From Larix kaempferi (taxonomy: Eukaryota > Streptophyta > Pinopsida > Pinales > Pinaceae): a stretch of DNA of 64,000 nt. The notes beneath the pieces were generated by a model. It was not told the DNA's origin. It was given only the letters and a program-made list of their open reading frames with translations, and searched no databases. Numbering within the stretch: position 1 is the stretch's first letter; each line of letters opens with the position of its first letter. Positions 1-11,354 of the stretch are shown piece after piece. Both the position numbers and the translations under genes were made by a program. The stretch spans positions 7,502,001-7,566,000 of the forward strand of contig BSBM01000186.1 of the NCBI GenBank assembly GCA_027924585.1. The letters are read 5' to 3'.

Positions 1-1045
1 GCTCTTCCTGTCTGCAGCACTACCAGCCCAGTCTGAATCAACATAACCCTGCAGGTTAAACATTTGATTCTCCTCATACCTGATCCCATAATCCACTGTA
101 CCCTTCAGGTACCTCAGAACATGCTTTACAGCAACCAGGTGAACATTCCTCGGATCCGTCAGGAACTGGCTCAATGTGTTCACAGCAAAGCAAATGTCTG
201 GTCTCGTGTTCGTCAGGTACATCAAGGACCCAATCATCTGATGATACAAAGAGACATCAACCGGCTCAGATGAAGCATCACAAAGAAGCTTCAGATTCGA
301 TGCCGTAGGTGTGGCCATGGCTTTGCAATCCATCATCCCAAATCTCTTCAGGATATCTACTGTGTACTTCCCTTGACCAAGGAAGATCCCACCTGCATTC
401 TGCCACACCTCCATACCTAGGAAATAGTGCATCATTCCCAAATCTTTCATATCGAATTCAGCTGCAAGCTTCCTCTTGGTATCTGCAATCATTCTGTCAT
501 CTCCTGTCACAAATAGGTCATCCACATATAGTAGTAGAATCACAGGATTCCCTTCCTCAACCTTGTAGTAAAGGTTGGAATCCGCTTTACTCTTGGTAAA
601 GCCCAAACTAGATAGGAAACTGTCCATCCTACCATACCAGGCTCTGGGAGCTTGCTTCAAGCCATACAAGGCTTTCTTCAGTCTGCACACATATGAATCC
701 CTGTCATGTATCTCAGAACCAAGTGGCTGCTTCTTCTTCAACTACACCATTCAAGAAAGCTGTCTTGAATCCACCTGGTGTATCTTCTATTTCATCACTT
801 TTATATTTCTCTATGCTGCCATTTGCAACATGCTTGATCTGAAAGTTCTATTTGGAAGTCACAACAGACTTCCCTTTAGCTCTTGGGATCGCATCCCAAA
901 CATCATTCTTCATGATCGACGGATCATGGCATTCCATTTCTTCATCCCAGATCTTGGGAACTTCAATATCTTCAATAGATATCTTTGTTGCTGGAACAAA
1001 TGTTGTAGTCCTTTTGTAGGTGAAGATATACGGTCTTTCCTACAA
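1..1045 (-). pseudogene. Copia-1 reverse transcriptase and RNase H remnant
   Basis: The minus strand encodes, in broken frames, the C-terminal half of a copia polyprotein: the SIMKNDVWD block at the start of the reverse transcriptase, the [12 protein letters not shown] motif, the catalytic YVDDL box near 520-535, the LGMEVWQ region and the RNase H segment with DSDWAGS near the window start. Compared with Copia-2, roughly 120 bp is missing near 795-815, between the KYKARFVARGF block and the start of the fingers domain, and several stops break the frame. It cannot make a working enzyme. It is separated from gag by the module at 1046-2171 instead of integrase. Confidence 0.85.
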
Positions 1046-2171
1046 AACAGATTAAATTGCATGATTAGAAACATCTCATAATTTTCAGAACAAATTCTTA
1101 CACATGAAGAAATATGTCATACAGTCATGCATTCATGCAATTATCTTAGCCAATGCTTCAATACAACATTTATCCATATCCCATAACTTTCTAGATGCCT
1201 TCCAATCTTTACCAGAACATTGTTAAGAGTGTGCACAACTCCCAACATGTCAGCAAAGAGGTTTCATTCTAGATAAGTAGCAATGGAATGTTGTACAGTG
1301 CCATAGGCCACTTACCCAACACATGCATATTAGTAGTATACTGTTCATTAATTCAATCTTTCTAATATGCACAATACATATCCTAAGTCTAGGAACATGA
1401 GCATATACATCATTGAACAATTTTATTTAAGCAAACAAATATACAAGATAATTAAAATACTTATCTTTGTTTGTTTGTTGGGTGGACTCCCTCTGAGTCT
1501 TTTCTTCCTTGCAGGAGCTGCTGGAGTCCTTCTAAACCTTCTTGTTGTGGAATGTAGAGATATGGACAACTCCCTCTGAATATCTGCACCCTTGCAGAAA
1601 CCACTGGAGTGTGCTCCCTCTTGATCTTTGCTTCCTGGATTACCTGTTCTTGAACTCATATTCATCCTTGGTCCCTATGCATGCTTATTAGTATCATGAT
1701 TGTGTTATCCTTGTAATCTCATACAAAATCATACATTCATTAAAACACAATAATCTCAAGTATGTATAGTCATGATCATTTCAAACAGAAATAATAAGCA
1801 TTAGCATTGAAGGTTTATATAGGACTCTTATGGTTAGTCATATCATAAAAACATAACATGTATAAACCTGTAATTACTCAAACCTATGACTCTTCTGGTT
1901 AGTCATATTAAGGTAAGACATATAATATGCATATGCCCATGATTATTCAAACTTATGACTTTATGAACAATCATCATCAATCATGCCATGCATACTTATA
2001 TGATAGATCCTATGATATAAGAAACACATACCTGGTCACCATATTTGCTAGTTATGTCTAGCAATGTGTTCTTGTTCTCTTCAATGACCTGCATAACTCA
2101 TTAGTTAACTTTTGCAAAAACAAATTATACATACCTCTATGTGATCCATGACTATGGATGAATCTTTGTAT
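1046..2171 (-). other. Non-coding module replacing integrase in Copia-1
   Basis: Between the gag-protease stop and the reverse transcriptase, where Copia-3 carries its integrase, there is 1.1 kb without integrase motifs. The lower half (about 1046-1530) is clearly homologous to 14090-14620 in Copia-2, including shared stretches around the words CTTTCTAGATGCCTTCCA and CATGATTAGAAACATCTCAT. The upper half has splice-like junctions on the minus strand: an open segment of 57 bp near 2035-2091, preceded by TTATGCAG and followed by GTATGT. It may be captured host DNA or a diverged internal segment. I do not recognise a gene in it. Confidence 0.6.
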
Positions 2172-3491
2172 TTATGTCACCATGGCATGTTCAGGTTGTC
2201 CCTTCAAATTGTACAAACCTCCCTCTTGCTTTCCAATCACTACTGCATCATCTATGGTCTTTCCCTTTGGCCACATTAGGACTTGGCCATCCACAAATGC
2301 AACCCTCATACCTTTTGAATCTAATGCAGAAATGGAGAGTAAGTTCTTCTTGAGCCCAGGTACATAAAGTACTTCTTTCATCTTCAATGATTTTCCAGAA
2401 TCTAGATTGTAGGAGGCTTCACCGCTTCCTTTGATTGGGTATTGATAATCATCCCCAAGTTTCACCTTATGGGGTGATTCATGTTCAGAAAGATTCACAA
2501 AAGATTCCTTGAACCCAGTCATGTGTTTGGAGGCCCCACTATCAATTAACCAATCATTACATCCATGGGAGATGGTACCAGTGAGTGCAGAGATCAGAAC
2601 ATACTCTTCTTCACTTGATGAATCATCATCACTACTGCTTTCTGCCTTAGCTTTCTTCTTTGGAGGTTCATCTTCTTCAGCAGAATGAGCATGAAACCTT
2701 CTTTTGCTGCCCTTCTTCTTCTTACTAGAGTTGTTGTTATTATCCCTTTTGTTCTTAGGACAATCTGAAGCAAAGTGACCCTTCTCATTGCATGTGAAGC
2801 ATCTTAGGTCTTTCCTGTTCTTCTTTTGATAGGACCTATTGAGTCGAGAGGGATCCTTCTCGATTTTGCTTCTTTTGGTGTGAGCTGCAAGAGCTTGATC
2901 TTCTCCTCCCATCTTTTCCTCACGAGCTATAAGTCTAGCTTCTTCTTGAGAGCATTCTTCTCGAAGTCTACTGAAGGAGATCAACTTCTTCCTTGCACAA
3001 ATTCCTTGAATAAAGGAATCCCATGACCTGGGTAGGCCATTTAGAGTGGTCATCACCACTTCACCATTCTCCACCATTTCATCTACTGCTTCTAATTGTT
3101 CCTTGATCTGAGAGACCCTTGAAAAGTAGGATTGAATGGTTTCTCCATTCTGAAACTTCACTGCTTTCAATTGGTTCCGCAGGGTCATCTTCCGATTTAT
3201 GTTCTTTCCTTCAAATAGCTTGGTCAAAGATTCAAACATCTCTTTGGGTGTCTTGAGAGAAGACACATGGGGTATGAGATGGTCTTTGATAGAATCAGCA
3301 ATGATTCTCTTTGCCTTGACCAAGTTCTTCTTGTGCAATACCTTGGCTTCTTCATCCTCTGGGATAGGGATGTCCTCTTTCACATATGAGTCCAACTCAT
3401 TCTCTTCCAGGATTAGCCCAATCCTATACTTCCAGGCTCGGAAGTTATCAGCCCCTTCAAGCTTATCCTCAAGCTTGGTGTGAAGAGACAT
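2172..3491 (-). CDS. Copia-1 gag-protease ORF (439 codons, open)
   Basis: An uninterrupted frame encodes a copia gag. The UBN2-type gag domain fills about residues 1-200, a CX2CX4HX4C zinc knuckle follows (CFTCNEKGHFASDCP), then a lysine/acidic-rich linker and the aspartic protease motif DSGASKHMTG. I chose the start at 3491 because the sequence MSLHTKLEDKLEG matches the starts in Copia-2 and Copia-3; an upstream ATG at 3539 would add 16 residues. The frame stops soon after LKGQPEHA, where the pre-integrase domain begins in Copia-3. Gag packages element RNA and the protease would mature it. Whether it is expressed is unknown. Confidence 0.88.
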   Translation of the reverse strand: MSLHTKLEDKLEGADNFRAWKYRIGLILEENELDSYVKEDIPIPEDEEAKVLHKKNLVKAKRIIADSIKDHLIPHVSSLKTPKEMFESLTKLFEGKNINRKMTLRNQLKAVKFQNGETIQSYFSRVSQIKEQLEAVDEMVENGEVVMTTLNGLPRSWDSFIQGICARKKLISFSRLREECSQEEARLIAREEKMGGEDQALAAHTKRSKIEKDPSRLNRSYQKKNRKDLRCFTCNEKGHFASDCPKNKRDNNNNSSKKKKGSKRRFHAHSAEEDEPPKKKAKAESSSDDDSSSEEEYVLISALTGTISHGCNDWLIDSGASKHMTGFKESFVNLSEHESPHKVKLGDDYQYPIKGSGEASYNLDSGKSLKMKEVLYVPGLKKNLLSISALDSKGMRVAFVDGQVLMWPKGKTIDDAVVIGKQEGGLYNLKGQPEHAMVT

Positions 3492-4053
3492 CTTTAAGAG
3501 TACTTCAAATGGAAATAGAAAAGATTTAGAACTTACCACTTGAAGTGCTCAAAACTGGATCTGGTCCCGGATTAGGGTTTGTCAGAGAAACCCTAAAAAT
3601 TCAAAATGTGAATTTCAAAATTCCGAAAGGATAGAAAGATGCGCCTTGGAGAGCTGATCAGCCTAGTACATTCAGAATTTGAGATCAACAAAGTCTTGTC
3701 CTTCAAAATTGCCTTTTTGTCCTCCCGGGTTCACTAGGGAGAGCCCTGAATTAGGGTTTCAGTTTCCCAGAGATCTACCCAGCCAAAAATCTCGATCCAA
3801 AGCTCAAACCTTCGATTTTTGCAAGGAGCTTCCAGCTGTACCTTCAGTTTCCAGAAATTCCTATTTTTGTGGAAACCCTAATTTTTAGGGCCAAAACTGA
3901 AAATGCTCGGAACTGAAATCTGATTGGACAGAAAGATGCGCCTTGATGAGTAGATCCAATCTACTATACTGAATTTCAAAAATCTGTGGAGAGAAACCCA
4001 ATAAACAAGCAATACAAGCTTCCGTTACTGCAAAATGTCTTCTTCTCAGTTAA

Positions 4054-4065
4054 GCTCTGATACCA
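4054..4065 (-). promoter_or_regulatory. Copia-1 primer binding site
   Basis: On the minus strand the sequence TGGTATCAGAGC directly follows the LTR. It is complementary to the 3' end of plant initiator tRNA-Met, the usual primer for minus-strand DNA synthesis in plant copia elements. Confidence 0.9.
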
Positions 4066-4673
4066 TGTTAAATTTTCAGTATTAAATCACAATACTATAG
4101 GATCTTTGCTGAGAGAATAACATCTACAGTATATCAATGCATGACAATCATAATATGACAAGCATCACAAGCATCATAAGAATCAAAAGCATAGAGACAA
4201 GAGACACAGAGTTTCCGTGGGGAAAACCCTAAGGTGAAAAACCCCACAACTTCCTCAGAGATAGAGAGAGCAATGGCTCAACCAAAATACAACCAAATAA
4301 TACAGAGATAGTCTCCTAGCAGATGATCCTCCTCCTCCTCACTAGTGCGCCACTTTCCAGAGAGAGAGATAGATACTTTTCCGAGTGAGTAAAATAGAGA
4401 TCTCCTATCTCTATTTATACTCACCTTTTTGCCCAGTGACCTACTGGGGCCGACTTGTCTACTTTAGTACATCCACATTATATTATATATTAATTAGGGC
4501 CGACCCCATAAGGTGGTCTAATAACCCATCGGCAAGTACACACACTTGCGACACTTGTCAATCCACATGACGACACTTCCTTATAGAGGAATAACACATC
4601 TCTTATAAGGGTACAATAAATATACATATAATATACTGATGAAATACATTCCGAAGTTACATATACATCAACA
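4066..4673 (-). repeat. Copia-1 5' LTR (608 bp)
   Basis: On the minus strand it starts TGTTGATGTATATG and ends TTTAACA next to the primer site, giving the expected TG..CA ends. It contains a TATAAATA box (near 4411-4420 on the plus strand) and GGGTTATTAGAC/GTCGGCC blocks that are also found in the LTRs of Copia-2 and Copia-3. This supports common descent of the three families. The flank 4674-4678 (AAATA) would be one target duplication; its partner is outside the window. Confidence 0.9.
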
Positions 4674-5522
4674 AAATATTTGTAGACTGAGGACTTTATC
4701 AAGAGCTTTAGTTCCTTTCTTGAATTTTTCAACAATATTCAATTGATCCTTGAGTCCAACAACTTCCTGTTTTAAAATTTTGGCTTCTTCCATGTTAATG
4801 GCTGCTTGTTGTCTTTTACTGTGTAGCTCCTCTTGTAAGGACATTATTTGTCTTTTTATGGTCTGATTTTCTTCCTCACTTTCTAGCAGCTGTTGTTTGA
4901 GCTCTTCAACCTTTTGTTGCTCCTTATTAAGAGATTGTTCCAAGGATTCCAATCTCTCTTAATCTAGTTGAGCTTGGATTCTAAATTCAACTATCATTTG
5001 CTCAAGTTATTTCTTCTTTGAACCTTGTTTCCTCCTTTGCTCCAACATGAGATCCTTTAGTTGTTTATACCTTTGTTTATATTTTCTTAGTTCATCCAAA
5101 GTACACTCAAGCTCAGCTTCAAGATTGACTTCTGCTTCAATGTCTGAGTCTTCTTCATGAATAGAATGGTTGTAGACTGAACTTTGTTCTGACTGATATG
5201 ATTCTTTTGACTTCTCATCTGAGTAGAGGTCTTTTATCTTGTCCCAAAGTTCCTTTGCAGAGTTATATTCACCTATCTTCTCTTTGACATCATCTGGTAA
5301 TCCATCAAGGATTGTATTTATTGCCATTGAGTTATTTTTCTTGGCTTTCTTTTGAGCTAGAGTCCTTACTCTGTTTGGTGGGAAGTAATCAGTGATCACT
5401 GAATTCCATGCATCAAGTCCCAATGCCTTTAGATGTCTTTCCATTCTTGTACTCCAAAATATGTATTCTTCTTTTCCAAGTATTGGAGTTCCATTCACAA
5501 TGTAAATCTCTTGTCCATCCAT
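4674..5522 (-). pseudogene. SIRE-like copia gag remnant, cut by Copia-1
   Basis: The minus strand encodes the start of a different copia gag: MDGQEIYIVNGTPILGKEEY, a W-rich UBN2/DUF4219-type domain (FWSTRMERHLKALGLDAW, ILDGLPDDVKEKI, KELWDKIKDLYSDE), then, after two stops, a long heptad-rich coiled coil (LEQSLNKEQQKVEELKQQL onward). It ends at KALDKVLSLQ, a block that in SIRE/Maximus gags leads into the GLGY segment, and is there interrupted by the Copia-1 LTR. No zinc knuckle is visible. Stops near 5007 and 4960 and the insertion make it non-functional. Confidence 0.75.
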
Positions 5523-5578
5523 GTGTGCTTAATTGGATCTTCCTTTCAGTTTGTTAGACTGTTCTTAAAGGGACCTCG

Positions 5579-5590
5579 CTCTTATACCAA
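5579..5590 (-). promoter_or_regulatory. Primer binding site of the SIRE-like element
   Basis: On the minus strand the sequence TTGGTATAAGAG lies between the LTR end CCATCA and the gag leader. It differs from the canonical initiator tRNA-Met match (TGGTATCAGAG) at one position, as expected in a decayed copy. Confidence 0.65.
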
Positions 5591-5591
5591 T

Positions 5592-6502
5592 TGATGGAAT
5601 ATTGGTTAATACTCGGAGGGGGGGGTGAATCAGTATTGTAAACTTTTTACCTTTTAACCACTTATTATGCTTTAATCAAATCATGGAATCAACAAGATAC
5701 ACAACAAAATTTATCGTGGAACCCCAATTGGGTAAACCACCAACACTTTCTATACTGCAAAATTGTGTTTACAATATGTTTTGCAAGTAAAAACTTGTTG
5801 GAGACACCAATCCCTGATTTTCTCAGCTACCACCGAAGGATTCACCCACACCCTAGTTTTTGCCTACACCTACAGACAAGGATACACCAATACCCTAATT
5901 TTATAGCCACTACTGGAAGGAGGCTTAATACCCCCTTGCAGGCATGAAGCCTGCCCTAGCACCACCCTACCACCCTAGTATGTATCTTATTAGTTTTTCA
6001 GATCTTCCTTTAACTCTGTCACTACCTTTTTCTTCCACTTTGCTGGTCTCTGTCTTCTGATCTTCAATGCTGCCTCAACAACTTGTGTTTTGTCTTCTTA
6101 TTCTTCAATGTTGCTTTAGATCTTCATCATTCCCAGACAAGTTTTCTGATCTTTGTACACCTTCAGATCAACATCATCATTCTTCCATAGAAGCCCTTTT
6201 TAATTCAGGATCTTCATTATTTCTTCCTTCTTCAACAAACTCAACTACAGAGCCATCTTCCTCCTTTTTAAATATTCATAATTCAAGTACAAGAGACACT
6301 ACTTCTATTTCCATTTTCTGCTTATATATAATTCTTCATCTTTTAAAACATCACACCTCTTCCAAAACGTACCTCTTCAAATCTCTGAGATCACATCCTT
6401 CCTTCAAACGTACCCTTTCATTTCTCTGTCTTTTCTTTAATTTAATTATGTTTGTATTTAATTTAACTTCTTTAATATTTCCTCATGCCTCTTTAAATCT
6501 CA
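5592..6502 (-). repeat. Probable 5' LTR of the SIRE-like element
   Basis: The block next to the primer site ends CCATCA on the minus strand and contains a run of eight or more C (G on the plus strand at 5614-5625) that is typical of this LTR type. The T/C-rich middle with repeated GATCTTC words carries no gene. The outer edge is inferred from a TG at 6502 (minus strand TGAGATTTAAAG) and from the reappearance of glutamate synthase coding sequence just beyond it. The outer boundary is approximate. Confidence 0.55.
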
Positions 6503-7000
6503 GACTTTAAATTCTGTAAGATCACCTTCTGGATCAATCGTGCATTCCATTGAGGTGACAATTGCTTCACGAATTGGATCAATAGGAGGGTTTGTCAGTT
6601 GAGCAAACATCTGCTTGAAGTACTCGAATATTATTACAGCTAAAAGCGCATCATTCCCCATAGAACCAAGAGACTTTGTTCCATCTTTTGTCATTGGAAG
6701 TAACAACATTTCCAAAGACTCGAATGTATACCCATAAGCCTTCAATGGTGATAACAAGCCATATATTCCCATGTTTTCCATTATATCATGTGAACCATCA
6801 ACCTTTACTGATCCAATAATTTTTTCGAGTTCTCTTTCTTCTTCTAGAACAGAATAGAAAACATCTTTAAGGGTAAAATTCTATCTCGTTATCCATTCTA
6901 AATAGGGTCGTGACATGGAATAATGCTCTTTTAAGGCCTGGTCATCTACAATAACATGTTTCTCAAAGTCTACAAGTAACATCATGATCACCGGCCAATG
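6503..7000 (-). pseudogene. Glutamate synthase (GOGAT) fragment
   Basis: The minus strand encodes a recognisable internal piece of plant glutamate synthase, closest to the NADH type: [19 protein letters not shown], then [16 protein letters not shown], then [58 protein letters not shown] and [16 protein letters not shown]. In the intact enzyme this lies at the end of the amidotransferase domain and the start of the central domain; the enzyme makes glutamate from glutamine and 2-oxoglutarate in plastids. Here there are stops (near 6890) and a short in-frame deletion between MGNDALLAV and FEYFKQ. No introns are seen, so it is a captured or processed fragment. It stops abruptly at the neighbouring LTR. 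Confidence 0.85.
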
Positions 7001-7133
7001 CCCTGCTAACTCCATCATCTCCTGCCTTCGGGTTCTTCTTAACCTCCTAATGTCTCGTAGCTTTAACATTTGACCATTTCAAGTCTATGAACGGATACAT
7101 GAGATATTTTGGAGTTTGTGAACCGTCCCTATA

Positions 7134-7922
7134 TCAGTGTAATCTAGTCATTTCTTCTGTTAGACTAGATAATTTATATCCCATAACCTGAGTCGCCTCA
7201 TCACTCATTGTCAGTACTACTGAAAATACTTGAACCGCACACCATCTAATATCATAAACTATTTCTGAAGTGATTGAAACTCTATTAGAATAGCAAGGCC
7301 ATTGCAATAATGCTAAGAAATGATTCCAATCCCAACGTTCAGAAAAGATTTTCGGCTCTAGATGTAGAAAACGATAAGATGCACGCATAATATCCAATAA
7401 ATGAAAAGATTCTTCTTCTGTCATAGAGATGGTATTATTAAGTTGTAGAATTTGTACCAATGGTGAAGGATCAAATGTGATTATTGCAAAATGGAGCTGC
7501 ACAAAATTTCCAGTAACCTAATCCAATATTTCGATCAACAGATTCTCTCGCAAGTCGTTCAACCCCACGAGGCGCTCTGTCTCTTCCATTTTTATTTCTG
7601 GTTCAATTTTCTCGGTCTCAATCTTTCAACCGAAGAATCTACCATAACAAAAATAAGAACCTGCACAAGCCCTTGCATCACTCTTTTGTTTATTCCCAGA
7701 TTTCAATGTTTGTCTTCTGTAGTGTACAAACTTCTTCATTTTCTCCATGTGCTTGAACATCCAAATTGCAACTCCAAGTTCTCCTTTTTTTGTTATTAGT
7801 GTTCTGTCTAAACCTTCATTGTATTTCCAAATATCTTCTACCTTGGGAATCCCATTGAAATGGTTGACTATGCTCCAAAGCAGAGAATCCATTGAGTTAG
7901 AGTTGAAGCACACAAGCCACAA
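7134..7922 (-). pseudogene. Host-gene fragment, possibly midasin N-terminal region
   Basis: Two minus-strand open stretches (7922-7626 and 7502-7134) look like protein-coding host sequence. The lower one carries LLDIMRASYRFLHLEP, FSERWDWNHFLALLQ and YDIRWCAVQVFSVVLTMSDE, which resemble the N-terminal region of the giant AAA ATPase midasin as I remember it. The match is from memory and weak. The upper one (KVEDIWKYNEGLDRTL) is not recognised and could be the same or another gene. Stops and a frame change separate them. It lies in the same orientation as the glutamate synthase fragment, only about 130 bp away. Confidence 0.4.
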
Positions 7923-10900
7923 ACCTACTGACTAGAAATGTGTGTTTCTGATACTGGAATCTTGCTCTTTTATAGTTCTCTCTGACATATTTTTCACTGC
8001 AACTTTTCTTCAGTCTTTTCTATCCTCTCTCCATCATGTTCTTTGTTTCATTTCCTTCAGGGTTCTCGAGGGCTGCTTGATATTTGGTGTTGACGTGAAT
8101 GTCATCAACCTCACCAACATTTTCCATCTCCTCACACCTTCTTTTTTTTGTTCCTTCTTGGCCTTTGACTCCATGAAAGATTTACTGCTTCCAGCATCAT
8201 TACCTGCACAAGATTCTACTCTACCATTACTAGTGTAGGGTATTTTAATGTCATCACCCTAAATTTGAATATCATCACCTTGATTGCCATCAATGACAAT
8301 CTGCATCATCTGCTACTGCCATATTGCCAACATATAATATATGAAAGATGTTAGCATAAACAATAGCATGGTCCATGATATAATAAGAAAATGTTACCCA
8401 ATGTTAATAAACCATTCACAACATCAATTGGACAATAAAATGAGTACTTCTATTAATGTAAACAAGAAGTACATGATACAACCTCTTGTCGACAACTCAT
8501 CTGAACCGAGAACTAGGTCTTTCCACTTGTGCCTCCACCACTTCAATCCCCCATGCAATGGAAAACTCATGAGTAAAGGATAGGGTCCTTCACAAGATAT
8601 AGATGAGTTTGGTAGGTGAACATAAAGGGTTCACAACAGCTAGGACAAATGGATGTAGAATCAACCTATGGAAAAAATCCAATAGAGTTTTGATGCTCTC
8701 TCCTTCTCCTCCTTCCATGCACCATAAGAGCTCAATATATGACCCTCCAAAGGTAGGTGAAAGGTCGAATCGAGTCATTTCGGGATACATGGAGGGCCAA
8801 AGGTCACAATGGCCACCTTTTGGAGTAAGAAAATAGAGTTTACTATAACTTACCATTTAACTCGATGTACACGGGCTATAGTGCTACAACCTGCGTATAC
8901 GGTGGTTACAGTGAAACAGCTAGCGTACAGGAACAAAAATAGGGAAACAAGGGTTCCTGGAGAACAATAAGTGGTTTTGAGTCAATCAAATGAATAATGG
9001 AGGCCAATGAATGCTAATGCTCACAAGGTGGCAAAATGCGCTATAACAGATGCCCCCTAATGTGTGAGGTCAGAGAAGGTACTACGATGGCTGAAATACA
9101 TTATAAATATCAGAAGTCGATTTATGGATACACAAATGGAAGGAGTATCCCACTCGTCATAATATAAGGATATCTCTGAATACATATTGGTACAATACAT
9201 CACAATTTGATACAATGGCCATGAATAGGAAGTATATAGTGAATACATGTCGTAAGTGGTCATAGCCATGACCCAATAAGATATGGTCTCTTACTGAAGA
9301 GGAAACAACTGATGCAAATTAAAGGTACAAACTACTGATGTATGAGACCGATCTCTCATAAGCATAATCATGATCACCAGTAGCATACTGAATGCCACTG
9401 AAGTCTGGGGTATTCTACACAAATCATCTACGGTGGATGCCCTATCAAGTGAATAAAGGTGCTGATGTTGAACCTGATGTGGCATCATTTGATTACCGGT
9501 CATTGATGTATACCGTTAACCGACGTGAGATAACCCACCAATAATGACAATGGGAATCAAGGCACAGAGTACATTCATCAAAGTGTGAATAGACGTGTTT
9601 AGGTTGAACACTCTAATGAATCCATCGATCAGGAGGCATTGATGAATCCGCAACTGTCGATGGTGAGAGGACCTACCACTAATGACTACAAGTCTCAAGG
9701 TACTCAACGGATTCTAAGTCTCGATTCTGGAATAAAGGAGTTGGAGTCGACGGAATGAAACTCCCTGGAAGGAGGGCATTAATGAATCCCCCATCAGCTA
9801 GCACGAGGTAAAAGCTATGCTGAAATATTTGGAAGAACTTGGACTAACATATCGAACAGTATGGGATGGCCGACCATGAGTAGATGAATAGACTCAGGAA
9901 GCATAAACTCAAGTACTAAGATGATAATAATACTTTGTGACGTAGGAGGCATCAACAAAGGCTCTGTAATGAATGGAATATTAACCAATCGGTGGAGTCA
10001 TATCTGAGAAACGAGTATAGCTCCTAAGGTCCTACTAATGTCCCAACTCATGATGAATGGAATGGAGATGAATGCTCTATTCAAAGGTGACACAACAGCT
10101 GCCTATAAGAGGTAGTAAAGATTTTTCCCGACCGTCTTTTTTAGTTATATGATTTTTTTTGGTCTTTTTCATATTATGAAAGCTTGAAAAAGAATAAAAT
10201 TGCTTATAGTACAACAAGTGAGAGAATGAGTGTCAAGTGCAAGCAAACTAGTTCCAAGCAGTGGAACATACCTATGATCAATGCAAGGAAGCATGTCCAA
10301 GATGCGGACACTCGAGGGGGTGTTCCCTCAAGGTAAGGGTCATCAAGCTGCAGAAGATAACTGGAGGCTTTGCTTGGTTCGAAAGGGAAAGTGCTCAGGA
10401 ACATGGATAATAATTGTGAAAAGGGAGCCAACACAAGGCTCAAAAGGCAATCGAGATAATGCAATGCAATCACAACTTGACATAAATGGGGATTCCTCAT
10501 GGGAGATGGCCAGAATAAAATGAAGTAGAGCATGAGTCTTCATCACAGTGTCATGGCGTGACTACAAAGGAATCCCAATCCTAAGGAGAAACAATGGCAT
10601 GGGTGCCAAAAGACATAAAGGATCTAAGAAGGGCATCCATGGTCGGACAAGCCCTACCACCAAATAACGACACTTCTAAAGTGGCATAGAGTTTCCGTGT
10701 CAGTTAAAAAGTGGGGTCACACCTAAGGTTTATGAATGTGGTCACAAGGTTAATGCAAAAATGCGGGCAAAATGACATCCTAGCCTATATACCAAGTGTA
10801 GAAAATACCTACTGAAGGCGCACACCGGTTGAAAAATACACTCTCGTCAAAAAAAAAAAAACTGCTCAAAAAAGTACTTTACAACGGCATATTATTCCAA

Positions 10901-11354
10901 AACCGCTCAAAATGAAAAAAACTATAGGAAAGTGGGTTTGAAAAATTATAGAGAGTAAAAAGAAATTACTTTTACCATTCCATTTTCACTTTTCACCCAA
11001 TATAGTGCTTTTGGTTAGTTTTTACCCTCAATCTTCAGTTGCTGATTCTAGGAGCTACGGGCATCGGATTCACAATCCATTTGGATTAGGTTGGTTCTCT
11101 AACTCTTCTCTTTATTTCCATGGTTTTTATTTAAGTTTTTAACGGTCAATTTTTTTTTTTTCCATGGGTTACAACCATAGTTCGTAGTATGCGGGCTATA
11201 ACTATACGGGTCATGTGGAGGGATTTTTGTGCATGGTAAATGCATGTGTTGACTGCGTATACGCACGACTGTATACAAAATATCCCACGTACAATGTCGT
11301 CAGTGATACAAATTAAACACATGGGCACTAAAATATGCATGGTTTTGCTTCTAG
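7923..11354. other. Unidentified 3.4-kb stretch, no supported gene
   Basis: Short open frames occur on both strands (for example 8590-8856 and 10204-10533) but none has a recognisable domain or a dominant reading frame. From 9050 to 10100 there are loosely repeated words such as GGCATTGATGAATCC and GGGCATTAATGAATCC, suggesting a very old repetitive element. Homopolymer A and T runs lie at about 10850-10862 and 11151-11162. No LTR ends or terminal inverted repeats could be paired. Confidence 0.5.

Larger units (their letters stand above)
1..4673 (-). mobile_element. Copia-1, Ty1/copia LTR retrotransposon, 3' end outside window
   Basis: Read on the minus strand the order is LTR (4673 to 4066), primer site, a leader of about 560 bp (4053 to 3492), gag-protease, an unusual non-coding module, then reverse transcriptase and RNase H running off position 1. 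The gag begins with the same KLEDKLEG motif as Copia-2 and the intact Copia-3, so the three are one broad family. The integrase zinc-binding and catalytic region present in Copia-3 is absent. The element is inserted in the gag of another copia element whose frame ends at the LTR edge. The 3' LTR and matching target duplication lie outside the window, so insertion age cannot be judged. Confidence 0.9.

Noticed and set aside
5765-6510. Plus-strand frames in the 5592-6502 region
   Set aside because: Low-complexity Ser/Phe/Leu-rich translations of a T/C-rich LTR on the opposite strand.
8590-8856. Overlapping open frames on both strands
   Set aside because: No recognisable domain on either strand and no flanking gene structure.
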